NCBI RefSeq assembly: GCF_963664415.1
Contig: NZ_OY761441.1
Location: 1 to 64,000 of the forward strand
DNA length: 64,000 nt
From: an uncultured Desulfobacter sp.
Lineage (GTDB): Bacteria; Desulfobacterota; Desulfobacteria; Desulfobacterales; Desulfobacteraceae
Direction of reading: 5' to 3'
Below the pieces are notes generated by a model that had not been told where the DNA came from, searched no databases, and saw only the letters and a program-made list of their open reading frames with translations. Positions 27,363 through 36,723 of this stretch are shown one piece after another. The translations under genes were made by a program, and so were the position numbers. Within the stretch, counting starts at the first letter, position 1; every line of letters starts with the position of its first letter.

Positions 27363-27638
27363 TGAAATTGCGGGAACCATCCTGGACGGTTACCTGTCGC
27401 GGTCTGTTTGTAAAAATGACACAAACCCCAGCACAAATAGAAAACGCTGACAGACCGGGAACGCGAAATACTTCAACTTATCTCGGAAGGTCAAACTGCC
27501 AAAGAGATCGCTGAAATACTCCATGTAAGCTCAAAAACCGTCGATGTCCACAGAAGAAACATCATGGAAAAGATCGGCGCAGGTTCCATTGCAGAGCTGA
27601 CCAAATTTGCCATACGTGAAGGAATAACCACCTTGTAA
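27292..27638 (+). pseudogene. LuxR-type response regulator, C-terminal half, frameshifted
   Basis: First frame: IAKELVSAIRLVAKGQVYIS and the linker PEIAGTILDGYL. After a frame change near 27420-27447 comes a complete LuxR helix-turn-helix: LTDREREILQLISEGQTAKE, IAEILHVSSKTVDVHRRNIM, ending EGITTL at 27638. The receiver domain with its phospho-Asp is lost. Together with the kinase remnant this was a NarXL-like two-component pair that has collapsed by internal deletion. Confidence 0.8.
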
Positions 27639-27831
27639 TTTTCTCTCATAAAACCATATTATTTCCACGGCCATATAGGTCATTGGCTATGCTTGAACTA
27701 GGTATTTTGCCAATATCCTTTCAGAATTCTATCTGATAGGATGATCTTCTATCGGTATCTATTGTTCATAAAGTTCTGTCTAAATGCCGCCTTTTGGCAT
27801 CAAAATTACAATTAATAAAAAGGAGAGCAAC

Positions 27832-28881
27832 ATGATGAAAAAAGCAACTGGTGTTTTAATAAGTTCCATATTTCTTATTTCAGCTGTTTGGGCTGCCGGG
27901 GGCAGACCCACCGTTAATACCAATATGGAAAAACTTGGGATGAGGCTTTATAATGATAAAAATATGTCTTTTAACGGTGAGCAGTCCTGCCGGAACTGCC
28001 ATCATCATTTCAGCGGGTTTGCCGATCTCTCCAATTATCTGGATCCTTCTGCCAACTTTGTCTCGACTGGCGCAGATGGTGTCAGCAAAGGCGGACGAAA
28101 TGCGCCGTCTTCGGCTTATGCAGGATACAGCCCGATTTTGGGGGAAATTAATGGGGAATGGATCGGCGGCATGTTCTGGGACGGCCGTGCAGACGGCTCT
28201 GTGCTGAGAGATCCCCTTGCCGAACAGGCCCAGGGACCGCCTTTGAATCCGGTTGAAATGAAAATGCCCAGTAAAGAAGCGGTGATTCAGGTTATCAAAG
28301 ATTCCGGTTATAATAACCTGTGGCTCAAAGTTTTCGGCCCTGGATCACTTGATGACGTAGAGGCTGCCTATGACAATTTTGGCAGAGCCATCGCAGCCTA
28401 TGAACGCTCAGCCGATGTGACTAAATTTACCTCAAAGTTTGACACAACTGTGCTCTCAGATGTGGAACAGGCAGGACAGGCTCTTTTCGAGGGCCATTGT
28501 GCGTCATGCCATTCTACGACAGCTGAATTTGAAGCGCCGAGGCCACTTCTTACCAATTATAAATACGCCAATATCGGTGTTCCTGCTAATCCGGGAATTC
28601 CATCAGATGGACCGGATTTAGGTCTTGGGCCCGTAGTCGACAATGAAGCCCAAAACGGAAAATTTAAAATTCCAACCCTGCGTAATATTGCGCTTTCAGC
28701 TCCTTATTCCCATAATGGCTATTTTCCGACCCTTATGGAAATGCTACAGTTTATAAATAACCGAGACGGTTTTGTGCCTGAAGTTTCGCAGAACCTGTCA
28801 AACGAAGTTGGAGACCTGGGGTTGTCACAGGCAGAGCTGGAATCCATCGAAGCCTTTTTAATGACGTTAACAGATAATTAA
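27832..28881 (+). CDS. Diheme cytochrome c peroxidase, MauG/CcpA-like
   Basis: A periplasmic diheme enzyme of 349 residues from ATG 27832 (AGGAGA upstream). Signal peptide 1-22, then heme site one CRNCH (53-57), FWDGRADGSVLRDP near 115-128, and heme site two CASCH (223-227). The usual late segment FKIPTLRNIALSAPYSHNGY follows. The FWDGR motif and length fit bacterial cytochrome c peroxidases that reduce hydrogen peroxide with electrons from a c-type cytochrome. The gene is intact although almost everything upstream is degraded. Confidence 0.9.
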   Translation: MMKKATGVLISSIFLISAVWAAGGRPTVNTNMEKLGMRLYNDKNMSFNGEQSCRNCHHHFSGFADLSNYLDPSANFVSTGADGVSKGGRNAPSSAYAGYSPILGEINGEWIGGMFWDGRADGSVLRDPLAEQAQGPPLNPVEMKMPSKEAVIQVIKDSGYNNLWLKVFGPGSLDDVEAAYDNFGRAIAAYERSADVTKFTSKFDTTVLSDVEQAGQALFEGHCASCHSTTAEFEAPRPLLTNYKYANIGVPANPGIPSDGPDLGLGPVVDNEAQNGKFKIPTLRNIALSAPYSHNGYFPTLMEMLQFINNRDGFVPEVSQNLSNEVGDLGLSQAELESIEAFLMTLTDN

Positions 28882-28986
28882 TAAGCGTTAGATAATCAGA
28901 TTTAAAAATCAACAATGCCTGCCTTTGATGTTCCGGAAAATGGTGTCCGGGACTGCAAGGCAGGCACGAAAAACAGGAAAAAAGCC

Positions 28987-29406
28987 ATGGTAAAAAAGAT
29001 GAAATCCCTTTGTGTGTTTTTTTGTGGGTTCGTGGTTCTTTCACTGATTCTGCTGCAAATGCCTGCCCCGTGCCACGCCTTTGATATTGAGATTGATGTG
29101 TCTCCAAATGTGCTCAATATTCAGAGCAACAGCACCATCGTAACAGTTCATACGGACATCGACTATAATCTGGTCGTAGGTGCGAGCGTTTTTTTGAATG
29201 ATGTTGCAATAGACTGGTGGAAATCAGATGATCGGGGAAATTTTGTTGCCAAATTCGATTCAGATGAAATAAAGGCTTTGCCCGGGTTGATCACCGGTAA
29301 TTATAACACGCTGACACTGACCGGATACACGACTGACGATGAGGCTTTTATTGGCGTTCAGGAAATCATGGTGATAGATAACATTCCAGTTGGCCGCCGG
29401 GATTAA
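28987..29406 (+). CDS. Exported beta-rich protein, family unknown
   Basis: A 139-residue product from ATG 28987. A signal peptide ends near CHAFDIEID (about residue 30); the rest alternates hydrophobic and polar residues (VLNIQSNSTIVTVHTDIDYN, LVVGASVFLNDVAIDWWKSD), suggesting an Ig-like sandwich. It lies 105 bp after the peroxidase and may share its transcript. I recognise no named domain. Confidence 0.6.
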   Translation: MVKKMKSLCVFFCGFVVLSLILLQMPAPCHAFDIEIDVSPNVLNIQSNSTIVTVHTDIDYNLVVGASVFLNDVAIDWWKSDDRGNFVAKFDSDEIKALPGLITGNYNTLTLTGYTTDDEAFIGVQEIMVIDNIPVGRRD

Positions 29407-29663
29407 TCCCGACTGGCAATCCTTTTAAATACCACACCGATAGCAAAAAAATTTAACATCCCTTTGAAGAATGGTAAAAATCGTTTGTGGCTGCCTTGGG
29501 CGGACTCAAAGAGGGAGGAAGGCCTTTATCGAAACCATAAAAACCAAATTGAGCCAGGCGATGGTGCTTGCCGGCACCCAGCGGGCAGACCAGGTAAACG
29601 AATCTATTCTATTTAGAGCCTGATTGTGAGCCCCCTAAAAAATACGTAATAAAAGAAATTGCC

Positions 29664-29974
29664 GTGAAAACAATAAATAATGGATGGTCCCAGGAAGCAT
29701 ATATAAAGGCTTATAAGTTCGCTGCCCAAAGACATGAAGGGCAGTTGGTCCCAGGCGAAATGGTCATACTTAGCGCACCTTAGTATGGTCAGTATGGAGA
29801 TTATCGCCGCTTTAAATCATTACGCCGATATGGATGGTCAAACTGGCTGACAGAATAACCAACCTCCAGATGCCACCTGCCGATTGGACAACAGAGAAAA
29901 GGAGGAATTACCTGGAGCAGGCCAAACTCATTTTGGGCGAATTAAAATCCGGTAATCAATTTCTAACTATTTAA
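29664..29974 (+). pseudogene. HD-domain (SpoT-like) hydrolase, broken
   Basis: GTG 29664 begins YIKAYKFAAQRHEGQLVPG-type sequence of HD phosphohydrolases. After a frameshift near 29755 comes YLAHLSMVSMEIIAALNHYA. A deletion then joins directly to MVKLADRITNLQMPPADWTT and the final helix EKRRNYLEQAKLILGELKSG. The block with the HD doublet is missing. In the upstream gap (29407-29663) I see only a short IKTKLSQAMVLAGTQRADQV fragment of uncertain origin. Confidence 0.7.
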
Positions 29975-30217
29975 TTAAAATATACATAACTTTACTTTGG
30001 TGTAGTAAAGAAGGTTGTGTAAACTAAAGCGTTATGTTATCGTTAAAAACGAACTTTAAAGGATTCCAATAATTTTGATATCAAAGTCTAAATAAAAATC
30101 GCATTGTCAATCGGCGTCACGCTTTCTTCTTTTGTGGATTTTCAGTTAGGCTGTTGTTAAATGGCTGAATTGATATGCCGAAAAACGAGAGTTTGATTTT
30201 ATTGTCGGCCATTTTTT

Positions 30218-30276
30218 GTAGGGGCAATCCTTCTGTGGTTGCCCTCGTTAGGGCAGGCACGGTGGCCTGCCCCTAC
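30218..30276. repeat. REP-like palindromic repeat
   Basis: A 59-bp unit starts GTAGGGGCA and ends TGCCCCTAC-like (GCCTGCCCCTAC), with inner inverted pieces GGTTGCCCTC and GGGCAGGC. This is the widespread GTAGGGGC type of dispersed intergenic palindrome. It sits about 55 bp upstream of the binding-protein gene that starts the signalling operon. The rest of 29975-30331 shows no gene. Confidence 0.75.
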
Positions 30277-30331
30277 AGCGGCCGATGTTAGAACCAAACC
30301 CAAAAACGAACACAATTGAGGCGAGTTCACA

Positions 30332-31399
30332 ATGAAAATTTATATACGTCGGATTAAAATTATTATCGGCCATTATATGAAGATCATTGGGATTGTTCTG
30401 GCCGCATGTTTTCTTTTATCTTCACTTTCCGCACAAGAAAGGCAAATTAAGAATATCGTCGTGATTGTTACCATGCCGGTGCCTGTGTGTGATTTAAATT
30501 TGAAATGGTTTCTGGCCGAGTTTGACCGGCTGGGATACAAAGATGGTGAAACAATGAATTTGACGGTCATTCGGGCCAATGGTGACCGGAAATTCGCTGA
30601 AAATGAACTTAGAAGAATTATAAAGACCCGTAAACCGGATGCCGTTGCAACAATCGCGACTTTAGCGTCCCAGGCCGCAATGACGGTTCTCAAAGATACG
30701 AACATCCCTATATTCTTTTCCAGCGTTTCAGACCCGGTCGGTGCAGGACTGATTAAAAAGGTAGGTGAACCGACTGGCATAAACATCGCCGGACGGGTTT
30801 TTACCGTGCCAAAAGAGGTACGGCTTGATGTAGCTATACGGCTGGCGCGACAAATCGTTTCTGAAGACAGACCCATCCGTCTGGGATATATATTTTCATC
30901 ATATCCTTCTTCGGAGGGGGAGTATATGCGATTGAAAACCATTGCCCGGGAAAATGCTGATATTCAATTGGAAAGCTATCGTCTCGACTATAAGAAAGTC
31001 CCGGAAGGGATTGCTTCGATGCTTGCGGATGTAAAATCAGGGATCAAAGCGCTTTCAGGAAAAGTGGATTTTTGGTGGGAACCCCAGGGGCCTTTGGGAG
31101 AACTGGCTGAATACACAAAGCTGCTCCTGGACAATTCAAAAATTCCAATCCTCATGGGACAGAAATTTAAAAGCGTTGCAATGGGGGCTCTTTTGCACAT
31201 TACACCCGATGCACGGGAAGGTGGCCGGGAAGCGGCCGGACTTGTGGATGCGATACTCAAAGGCGCTGATCCGGGTCAAATACCGGTGACAGCGTCCTCC
31301 GTATTTCAGGTCGGCATCAACCTGACGACAGCGTTGAAATTAAATATCGTCGTACCCTCTGATATTATTGAGCTTGCAGGGGAACATCTTTACAGGTAA
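30332..31399 (+). CDS. ABC-type periplasmic substrate-binding protein
   Basis: A 355-residue binding protein of the ABC_sub_bind family (pfam04392). Signal segment near 16-35 (IIGIVLAACFLLSSLSAQE), then the characteristic strand-helix blocks FLAEFDRLGYKDGETMNLTV, ATIATLASQAAMTVLKDTNI, FFSSVSDPVGAGLI and later ITPDAREGGREAAGLVDAIL. No permease or ATPase gene is nearby; instead the next gene, two bases on, is a sensor kinase. I infer that the protein acts as a periplasmic ligand sensor for that kinase. The ATG at 30377 is an alternative start. Confidence 0.85.
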   Translation: MKIYIRRIKIIIGHYMKIIGIVLAACFLLSSLSAQERQIKNIVVIVTMPVPVCDLNLKWFLAEFDRLGYKDGETMNLTVIRANGDRKFAENELRRIIKTRKPDAVATIATLASQAAMTVLKDTNIPIFFSSVSDPVGAGLIKKVGEPTGINIAGRVFTVPKEVRLDVAIRLARQIVSEDRPIRLGYIFSSYPSSEGEYMRLKTIARENADIQLESYRLDYKKVPEGIASMLADVKSGIKALSGKVDFWWEPQGPLGELAEYTKLLLDNSKIPILMGQKFKSVAMGALLHITPDAREGGREAAGLVDAILKGADPGQIPVTASSVFQVGINLTTALKLNIVVPSDIIELAGEHLYR

Positions 31400-31401
31400 A
31401 A

Positions 31402-32875
31402 ATGAGCTTCCAAATTAAAATCATGATGTTGATCCTGCCCATCGTTGCCCTGGCAAGCGTTGGTACTGGTTTTTGGGATTTTTTTGAGTCACGCAATGCC
31501 GTTTATCAATACACTTATAATCATATTCAGTTGATTTTAAACGAGACGATCGCCAACGAATTGATCAGAAGAAACCAGCTCCTGAAAAGAGCAGACATGG
31601 ATCAAATTAAAAGTTTTGTAAATGCCTACAAAAAAGAAGCCATTGCTTCCATCAAGGAACGGATGCGGTCCGAAAACGGGACATACGTCATCTTTGACAG
31701 GAGAACAAATCATCTGCTTGTTTTCCCTGTTATATACGATTCGGAAGATATCAGTTGGATCAGAGAAGAGCTCCTTGAAAAAAAAAAAAAATGACCATAT
31801 ACCGGCCAAAGGAGATCTTAAGATTGAAAAAAAACATTATTTTTATGTTGCGGATGATTTTGTCCCATGGGACTGGGCAGTGGTATATCTCATTGAGGGA
31901 ACACCAGTTCATAGATCCATTTTTGCCAGTTTCTGGCGGACAACACTGGGGATTTTTTTCTTTGTCTGTGTCGGCATTCTCAGTATGTTCTGGCTTCTTA
32001 AAATATTTTTCGTCCAGAGGGTTCTTCGTCTGAAACAGGGGGCCGCATTAATCGGGGAAGGGGATTTAACATATCGGTTTGATATAAGAGATCCCAAAGA
32101 TGAACTCGATGACCTGGCTCTGGCATTCAACCGTATGGCAGACGCTATTGAGCATAGAGAAACCAGGCGCAAAAAAATGAATTCAGAATTGTTGAAGAAA
32201 AACGAGGAACTTGAACAGTTTACATATATTGCCAGCCACGATCTGCAGGAACCTTTAAGGAAACTCAGCGCTTTTTCAGGACTTCTCAAAAAAGATGTCG
32301 GAAAAGATCTGAACAGCCGGGCTGAAAAAGATCTTGAATACATCATTGATGCATCCCAAAGGATGCAGGCATTAATCCAGGACCTGCTGTCTCTTTCCAG
32401 AGCAGGACGTATGGCTCTCGCATCGGAGAGAATTGATCTCAATGAATTAATACAAGAGGTCAAAGTCTCTTTTAAAGAAGAAATAGAACAATCGGGAACC
32501 GATTTTAAAACGGTTGATTGTCCGGCGGTACACGCAGACCCGGTGCTGCTCAAGCAAGTGTTCCAGAATTTGATCCACAATGCATTCAAGTTTAATAATA
32601 AAGAGAAGCCTATTATTGAGATAAGCTGCACAAAGAAAAACGATCAAACCATCTTCGGTGTTAAGGACAATGGGATCGGAATAAAACCCGAGTATATGGA
32701 ACAAATTTTCATCCCCTTCAAACGGCTGCATGGCCGTTATGAATACCCGGGTACGGGTATTGGGTTAAGCATTTGTAAAAAAATAGTTGAACAGCATGAC
32801 GGGCAAATATGGGTGGAATCGAAAATCGATGAATATTCACATTTCAAGTTTACCTTGAACGCCAAGGAGAATTGA
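31402..32875 (+). pseudogene. Sensor histidine kinase with A14 frameshift
   Basis: First frame (131 residues): a membrane helix (MMLILPIVALASVGTGFW) and a periplasmic region ending EELLEKKKK and stop at the A14 tract (31778-31791). The second frame resumes with NDHIPAKGDLKIEKKHYFYV, a second membrane helix, HAMP (GEGDLTYRFDIRDPKDELDD), HisKA (YIASHDLQEPLRKL) and HATPase_c (DNGIGIKPEY, GTGIGLSICKKI). One A fewer would join both parts into a normal ~490-residue kinase. Everything else is intact, so slippage on the A tract may give some full-length protein. It is the second gene of the operon. Confidence 0.82.
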
Positions 32876-32878
32876 TGA

Positions 32879-33331
32879 ATGAAAGATAAAAAAGACGCTG
32901 TAATATTACTTGCAGAGGATGACATTGCAGACCAGGAACTTACAAAACGGGCGCTTGAAGCATGCAAAATAGACAATCAGTTGTTCATCGTGAACGATGG
33001 TGAGGAGGCACTGGACTATCTATACCGCAGAAACAGGTATGCCGATCCGGCGACATCTCCTACCCCCGATCTTTTGCTCCTGGACTTGAACATGCCCAAA
33101 CTTAACGGGTTTCAAGTTTTGGAAACATTAAAGCAAGATCCTGTGCTCAAATTGATTCGAATCATTGTCTTGACAACCTCAAACCAGGAGCAGGACATTC
33201 TAAAGAGTTACTCTTACGGGGTCGCCTCATATATATCCAAACCCATTGATTCGGGCGATTTTTTTAGAGTTATCTCTGAACTGAACGAATATTGGTTTAG
33301 AATCGTTAAACTGCCACCCAAAGAAAGATGA
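32879..33331 (+). CDS. Stand-alone response regulator, Rcp1-like
   Basis: A 150-residue single receiver domain with acidic pocket LAEDD (11-15), phospho-Asp69 in LLLLDLNMPKLNGF, and the conserved Lys in YISKPID. Such stand-alone receivers are typical partners of kinases with the ASHDLQEPLRK HisKA motif, exactly the type found just upstream and downstream. ATG 32879 follows AAGGAG, three bases after the kinase stop. Confidence 0.92.
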   Translation: MKDKKDAVILLAEDDIADQELTKRALEACKIDNQLFIVNDGEEALDYLYRRNRYADPATSPTPDLLLLDLNMPKLNGFQVLETLKQDPVLKLIRIIVLTTSNQEQDILKSYSYGVASYISKPIDSGDFFRVISELNEYWFRIVKLPPKER

Positions 33332-33337
33332 TGACAT

Positions 33338-34894
33338 ATGAAAGAGAAAAAAATAATTGCCTTTGCCATTGACGATGATTTAGGCGATCTTGAAATTCTC
33401 AGGCGTCATTTGGAAGACATTACGAACTGGCATGTCGAATTTACACCCTTCTCACAGTGGGAGCAAGGAATTGAAGCGCTTGAGCGGCAACATATGGATG
33501 TCCTGTTCGTCGATTATTTCCTGGGAAGGACAACGGGTCTAGAAGTTATTAATACCTTGAGGAAAAAAGGTGAAAAAAGGCCTATTATCGCACTGACAGG
33601 GCAGGGAAGTGAAAAAATTGCCGCTGAAATTACCCGGGCCGGCGCAGACGATTATCTGGCCAAAGATGAATTGACCCCCAGCCTGCTTAAGAGAACAATT
33701 TTCAATTTAATGGAACGGTTCAAGTCGTTAGAGGAAAAAGCGCTTTTAGAAAAACAGTTGCAGGAAGCCCAGAAAATGGAAACACTGGGGACTCTTGCCG
33801 GGGGGATTGCCCATGACTTCAACAATCTTTTGATGTCCATTATGGGATATGCAGATTTTGCACGGATCAAATCCAAAGACCGTGAAATCGTGACAGATCT
33901 TCAGCACATTATAAACACCTGCCGTCAAATGTCAGAACTGGTGGGGCAGCTTTTATCCTTCAGCCGAAAAGAAAAAGATCAGATCGCGTCCGTAAACGTT
34001 GCTCAAACCATTTCCAATGCCATCAATATCCTGCAACATACCCTGCCTAAAAAAATAGAATTGGTGCTGGAGAAACCGGCCCATAAAGTTTCTGTAAAAG
34101 CCAATATCAATCTGTTGAATCAAATTATCCTCAACTTGTGTATCAATGCATCGGACGCCATGCCCGAAGGCGGAAAAATTCTTATTAAATACAGGTATTA
34201 TGAAGTTGATACGGCCTATTCATTATCCCATCCGGACATCTCTGCCGGAGAGTATGTGCTCATTGAGATTTCAGACACCGGAGAGGGGATGACCGAAGAG
34301 ATCATGACGCGAATCTTTGATCCGTTTTTTACAACGAAGCATTTGGACAGCAATAAGGGGACGGGATTAGGCCTTGCCATCGTGTGGAACAATGTAAAGA
34401 AAATGGATGGCGCCATTGACGTATATAGTGAAGTCGGAAAAGGGACGGTCTTCAAGTTGTATCTTCCATCGGGAAAGAAAACGTCCGATGTCAGTTATCC
34501 CACCGATGCCAAAGAAATTTTGGGCAACCATGAGGTGATTCTGGTCGTAGATGATGAAAAACTGATTCTTAATCTGGCAAACAAAATGCTGACCCGCATG
34601 AATTACAAGGTATACACAGCCAGCAGCGGGGGAATGGCGTTGGATACATTCCGGGAATTGGAAGATGAGATCGATCTCATTATTCTGGACATATCAATGC
34701 CGGGAATGAATGGCCGGGAATGCCTTAAGAGGCTCAAAGCGTTGAACGCGGATGTAAAGGTCATTTTTTCCAGCGGCCATGATCTGACATCCGAGGTGGA
34801 TGCGTTAAAAGCTCTGGGGGCCTCGGGATTAATCCAAAAGCCTTATCTGATGACCGATTTGGGTAAACGGATACGGAGTGTACTGACTTCATGA
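33338..34894 (+). CDS. Hybrid REC-HisKA-HATPase-REC kinase
   Basis: A 518-residue cytoplasmic kinase. N-terminal receiver with Asp59 (VLFVDYFLG); HisKA phosphoacceptor His159 in GGIAHDFNN; HATPase_c with NQIILNLCINASDAM, SDTGEGM and GTGLGLAIV; C-terminal receiver with Asp451 (IILDISMPGMNG). It probably takes phosphoryl groups from upstream kinases through the first receiver and relays them to its own C-terminal receiver. It begins seven bases after the Rcp1-like gene and overlaps the next gene by four bases. Confidence 0.93.
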   Translation: MKEKKIIAFAIDDDLGDLEILRRHLEDITNWHVEFTPFSQWEQGIEALERQHMDVLFVDYFLGRTTGLEVINTLRKKGEKRPIIALTGQGSEKIAAEITRAGADDYLAKDELTPSLLKRTIFNLMERFKSLEEKALLEKQLQEAQKMETLGTLAGGIAHDFNNLLMSIMGYADFARIKSKDREIVTDLQHIINTCRQMSELVGQLLSFSRKEKDQIASVNVAQTISNAINILQHTLPKKIELVLEKPAHKVSVKANINLLNQIILNLCINASDAMPEGGKILIKYRYYEVDTAYSLSHPDISAGEYVLIEISDTGEGMTEEIMTRIFDPFFTTKHLDSNKGTGLGLAIVWNNVKKMDGAIDVYSEVGKGTVFKLYLPSGKKTSDVSYPTDAKEILGNHEVILVVDDEKLILNLANKMLTRMNYKVYTASSGGMALDTFRELEDEIDLIILDISMPGMNGRECLKRLKALNADVKVIFSSGHDLTSEVDALKALGASGLIQKPYLMTDLGKRIRSVLTS

Positions 34895-36687
34895 TGGAAA
34901 AAGATACCACACGAATAAAACTCTTTTTTGCATTTATCATTTTCTTTATCCTGCTTACCCTCACCTCAATTCTTGTTAAAGATTTCTTTTTTGGCGATGC
35001 AGCCCAAAAGGTGGCGCTGCAGAATGCAGAAAAAAAAACTAAGGAGCGGGAGTCTGTGTTCATAGACCTGATTGATCGTTCCCGTTCTATCTTAATTGCG
35101 ATCAGAAGCTCTGATTTTTTTGCGGATTACCTTAACAACAAACAGGATGTCAAAGAGATGGAACGCATCTTTCTGCTTCTGGCTAAAAGCCATGCCAATT
35201 TTATGCATCTTCGATTTATTGACAGTTCCGGTAAAGAAGTGATTCGGGTGGACCGAGAAAAGGAAGGCAATGAACCAATGCTTGTCCCCCAACACAGACT
35301 TCAGGATAAATCCCACAGAGATTATTTCCATACTGCACAATCAGGGTCCTTTGAACAGGTGATCTTTTCTGCTTTGGATTTAAACATTGAAAACAAAAAA
35401 GTCGAGGTGCCCTACCGGCCAACTCTTCGGGCCATGTATCCTGTGCAGCAAAACGGCAGGTTCACAGGTGTTCTTGTGATCAATTACCTGATGGACAATT
35501 TTATAAAAAAACTAACTCATGCCCCCTTATACGACATGATACTCTGCAATGAAAAGGGGTATACGATTTTTCATTATGATAAAACAAGAAGCTGGGGCAA
35601 TTCTCTGGATAAAAAATATCATATTGCCCAAGACTTCCCGAAAGATGCGGAACAGATTTTAAACAACTCTATTTACCACACAACGCATTTTGTATCACGA
35701 CGGCTGGATGTCCCGCTTTCGGGAGGGCTGTACATGATTCTTCAGCTTAAAACCTCATACCTTGCGGAACAAAAACAGCGTTCAACTTATGAGCTGTTGG
35801 TAACCACATCTGTTATCTTTATTTTTTCAATCCTTTTGGCATTTATCATTGTTAAATTTTTTACCGGAATCATCGTCGATAACCGTAAATTGTACCGAAC
35901 CAATGAAGATCTGAAGGATAAAACAGCGGCCCTTGAGGCTTCTAACAAAAAGCTGCTTGAAACGGAAACAAGCCTGGTTGAAATAAATAAAGAGTTGGAA
36001 CAGTTTACCTATATCGTCTCCCATGATCTGCAGGCCCCGCTGAGGCATATATCTTCCTTTATTAAAATTCTTAATAAAGACCTGCCTGAAGACCGGAATA
36101 GTGAGGCCGTCCAGAAATCAATGACATTTATCAACAGGGGTGTTGCCAGAATGCAGGCACTGATTAAAGATCTGTTGCATTTTTCAAGGATTACCAAAGA
36201 AAAGGGCCGTTTTGAATCCATAGACCTGAATCAAATCGTCAGGGGGATTTTAGATGAAGTGAATGATGAAATCCGCGCCGCTGAAATCGATGTGACATTC
36301 GATAAGCTGCCTGTAATCACCGGAGATAAGATTAAATTGACCCAGGTATTCCAGAATTTAGTCGGCAATGCTGTAAAGTACCGTTCAATTGATGAAAAGC
36401 CCCTCATCAAAATAGGTTGTATCTCCAGCGAGCTGGATTATCAATTTTTTGTAGAAGATAATGGGATCGGGATACCTGAAGGGCAGGAGGATAGAATTTT
36501 CGAGGTGTTTCAACGTCTGCACGCTGACACCCAATACCAGGGCACGGGTATCGGTCTTTCAGTTTGTAAAAAATGTATCGAATTTCACAAGGGGAAAATA
36601 TGGGTAGAGCAAAATAAGCCTAAAGGCTCCATCTTCTCGTTCACGATTCCTAGGATAGGAAGACGCTCTTTATCAAGCAAAGTATGA
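34891..36687 (+). CDS. Cache-type membrane sensor histidine kinase
   Basis: A 598-residue kinase. Helix one at about 8-28, a large periplasmic dCache-like sensor (FMHLRFIDSSGKEVIRVDRE, QVIFSALDLNIENK, GVLVINYLMDNF), helix two at about 300-328, coiled linker, HisKA (YIVSHDLQAPLRHISSF) and HATPase_c (FQNLVGNAVKYRS, DNGIGIPEG, GTGIGLSVCKKC). It is the last gene of the operon; its ATG overlaps the hybrid kinase stop (ATGA). No DNA-binding regulator is encoded in the operon, so the output is unknown. Confidence 0.92.
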   Translation: MMEKDTTRIKLFFAFIIFFILLTLTSILVKDFFFGDAAQKVALQNAEKKTKERESVFIDLIDRSRSILIAIRSSDFFADYLNNKQDVKEMERIFLLLAKSHANFMHLRFIDSSGKEVIRVDREKEGNEPMLVPQHRLQDKSHRDYFHTAQSGSFEQVIFSALDLNIENKKVEVPYRPTLRAMYPVQQNGRFTGVLVINYLMDNFIKKLTHAPLYDMILCNEKGYTIFHYDKTRSWGNSLDKKYHIAQDFPKDAEQILNNSIYHTTHFVSRRLDVPLSGGLYMILQLKTSYLAEQKQRSTYELLVTTSVIFIFSILLAFIIVKFFTGIIVDNRKLYRTNEDLKDKTAALEASNKKLLETETSLVEINKELEQFTYIVSHDLQAPLRHISSFIKILNKDLPEDRNSEAVQKSMTFINRGVARMQALIKDLLHFSRITKEKGRFESIDLNQIVRGILDEVNDEIRAAEIDVTFDKLPVITGDKIKLTQVFQNLVGNAVKYRSIDEKPLIKIGCISSELDYQFFVEDNGIGIPEGQEDRIFEVFQRLHADTQYQGTGIGLSVCKKCIEFHKGKIWVEQNKPKGSIFSFTIPRIGRRSLSSKV

Positions 36688-36723
36688 CGAACGTTTGACA
36701 AAGATGATTAAGTTTGAAATATG

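Noticed and set aside
29519..29625. Fragment ending GTQRADQVNESILF as a dehydrogenase or isomerase remnant
   Set aside because: Too short and too weak to assign to any family.
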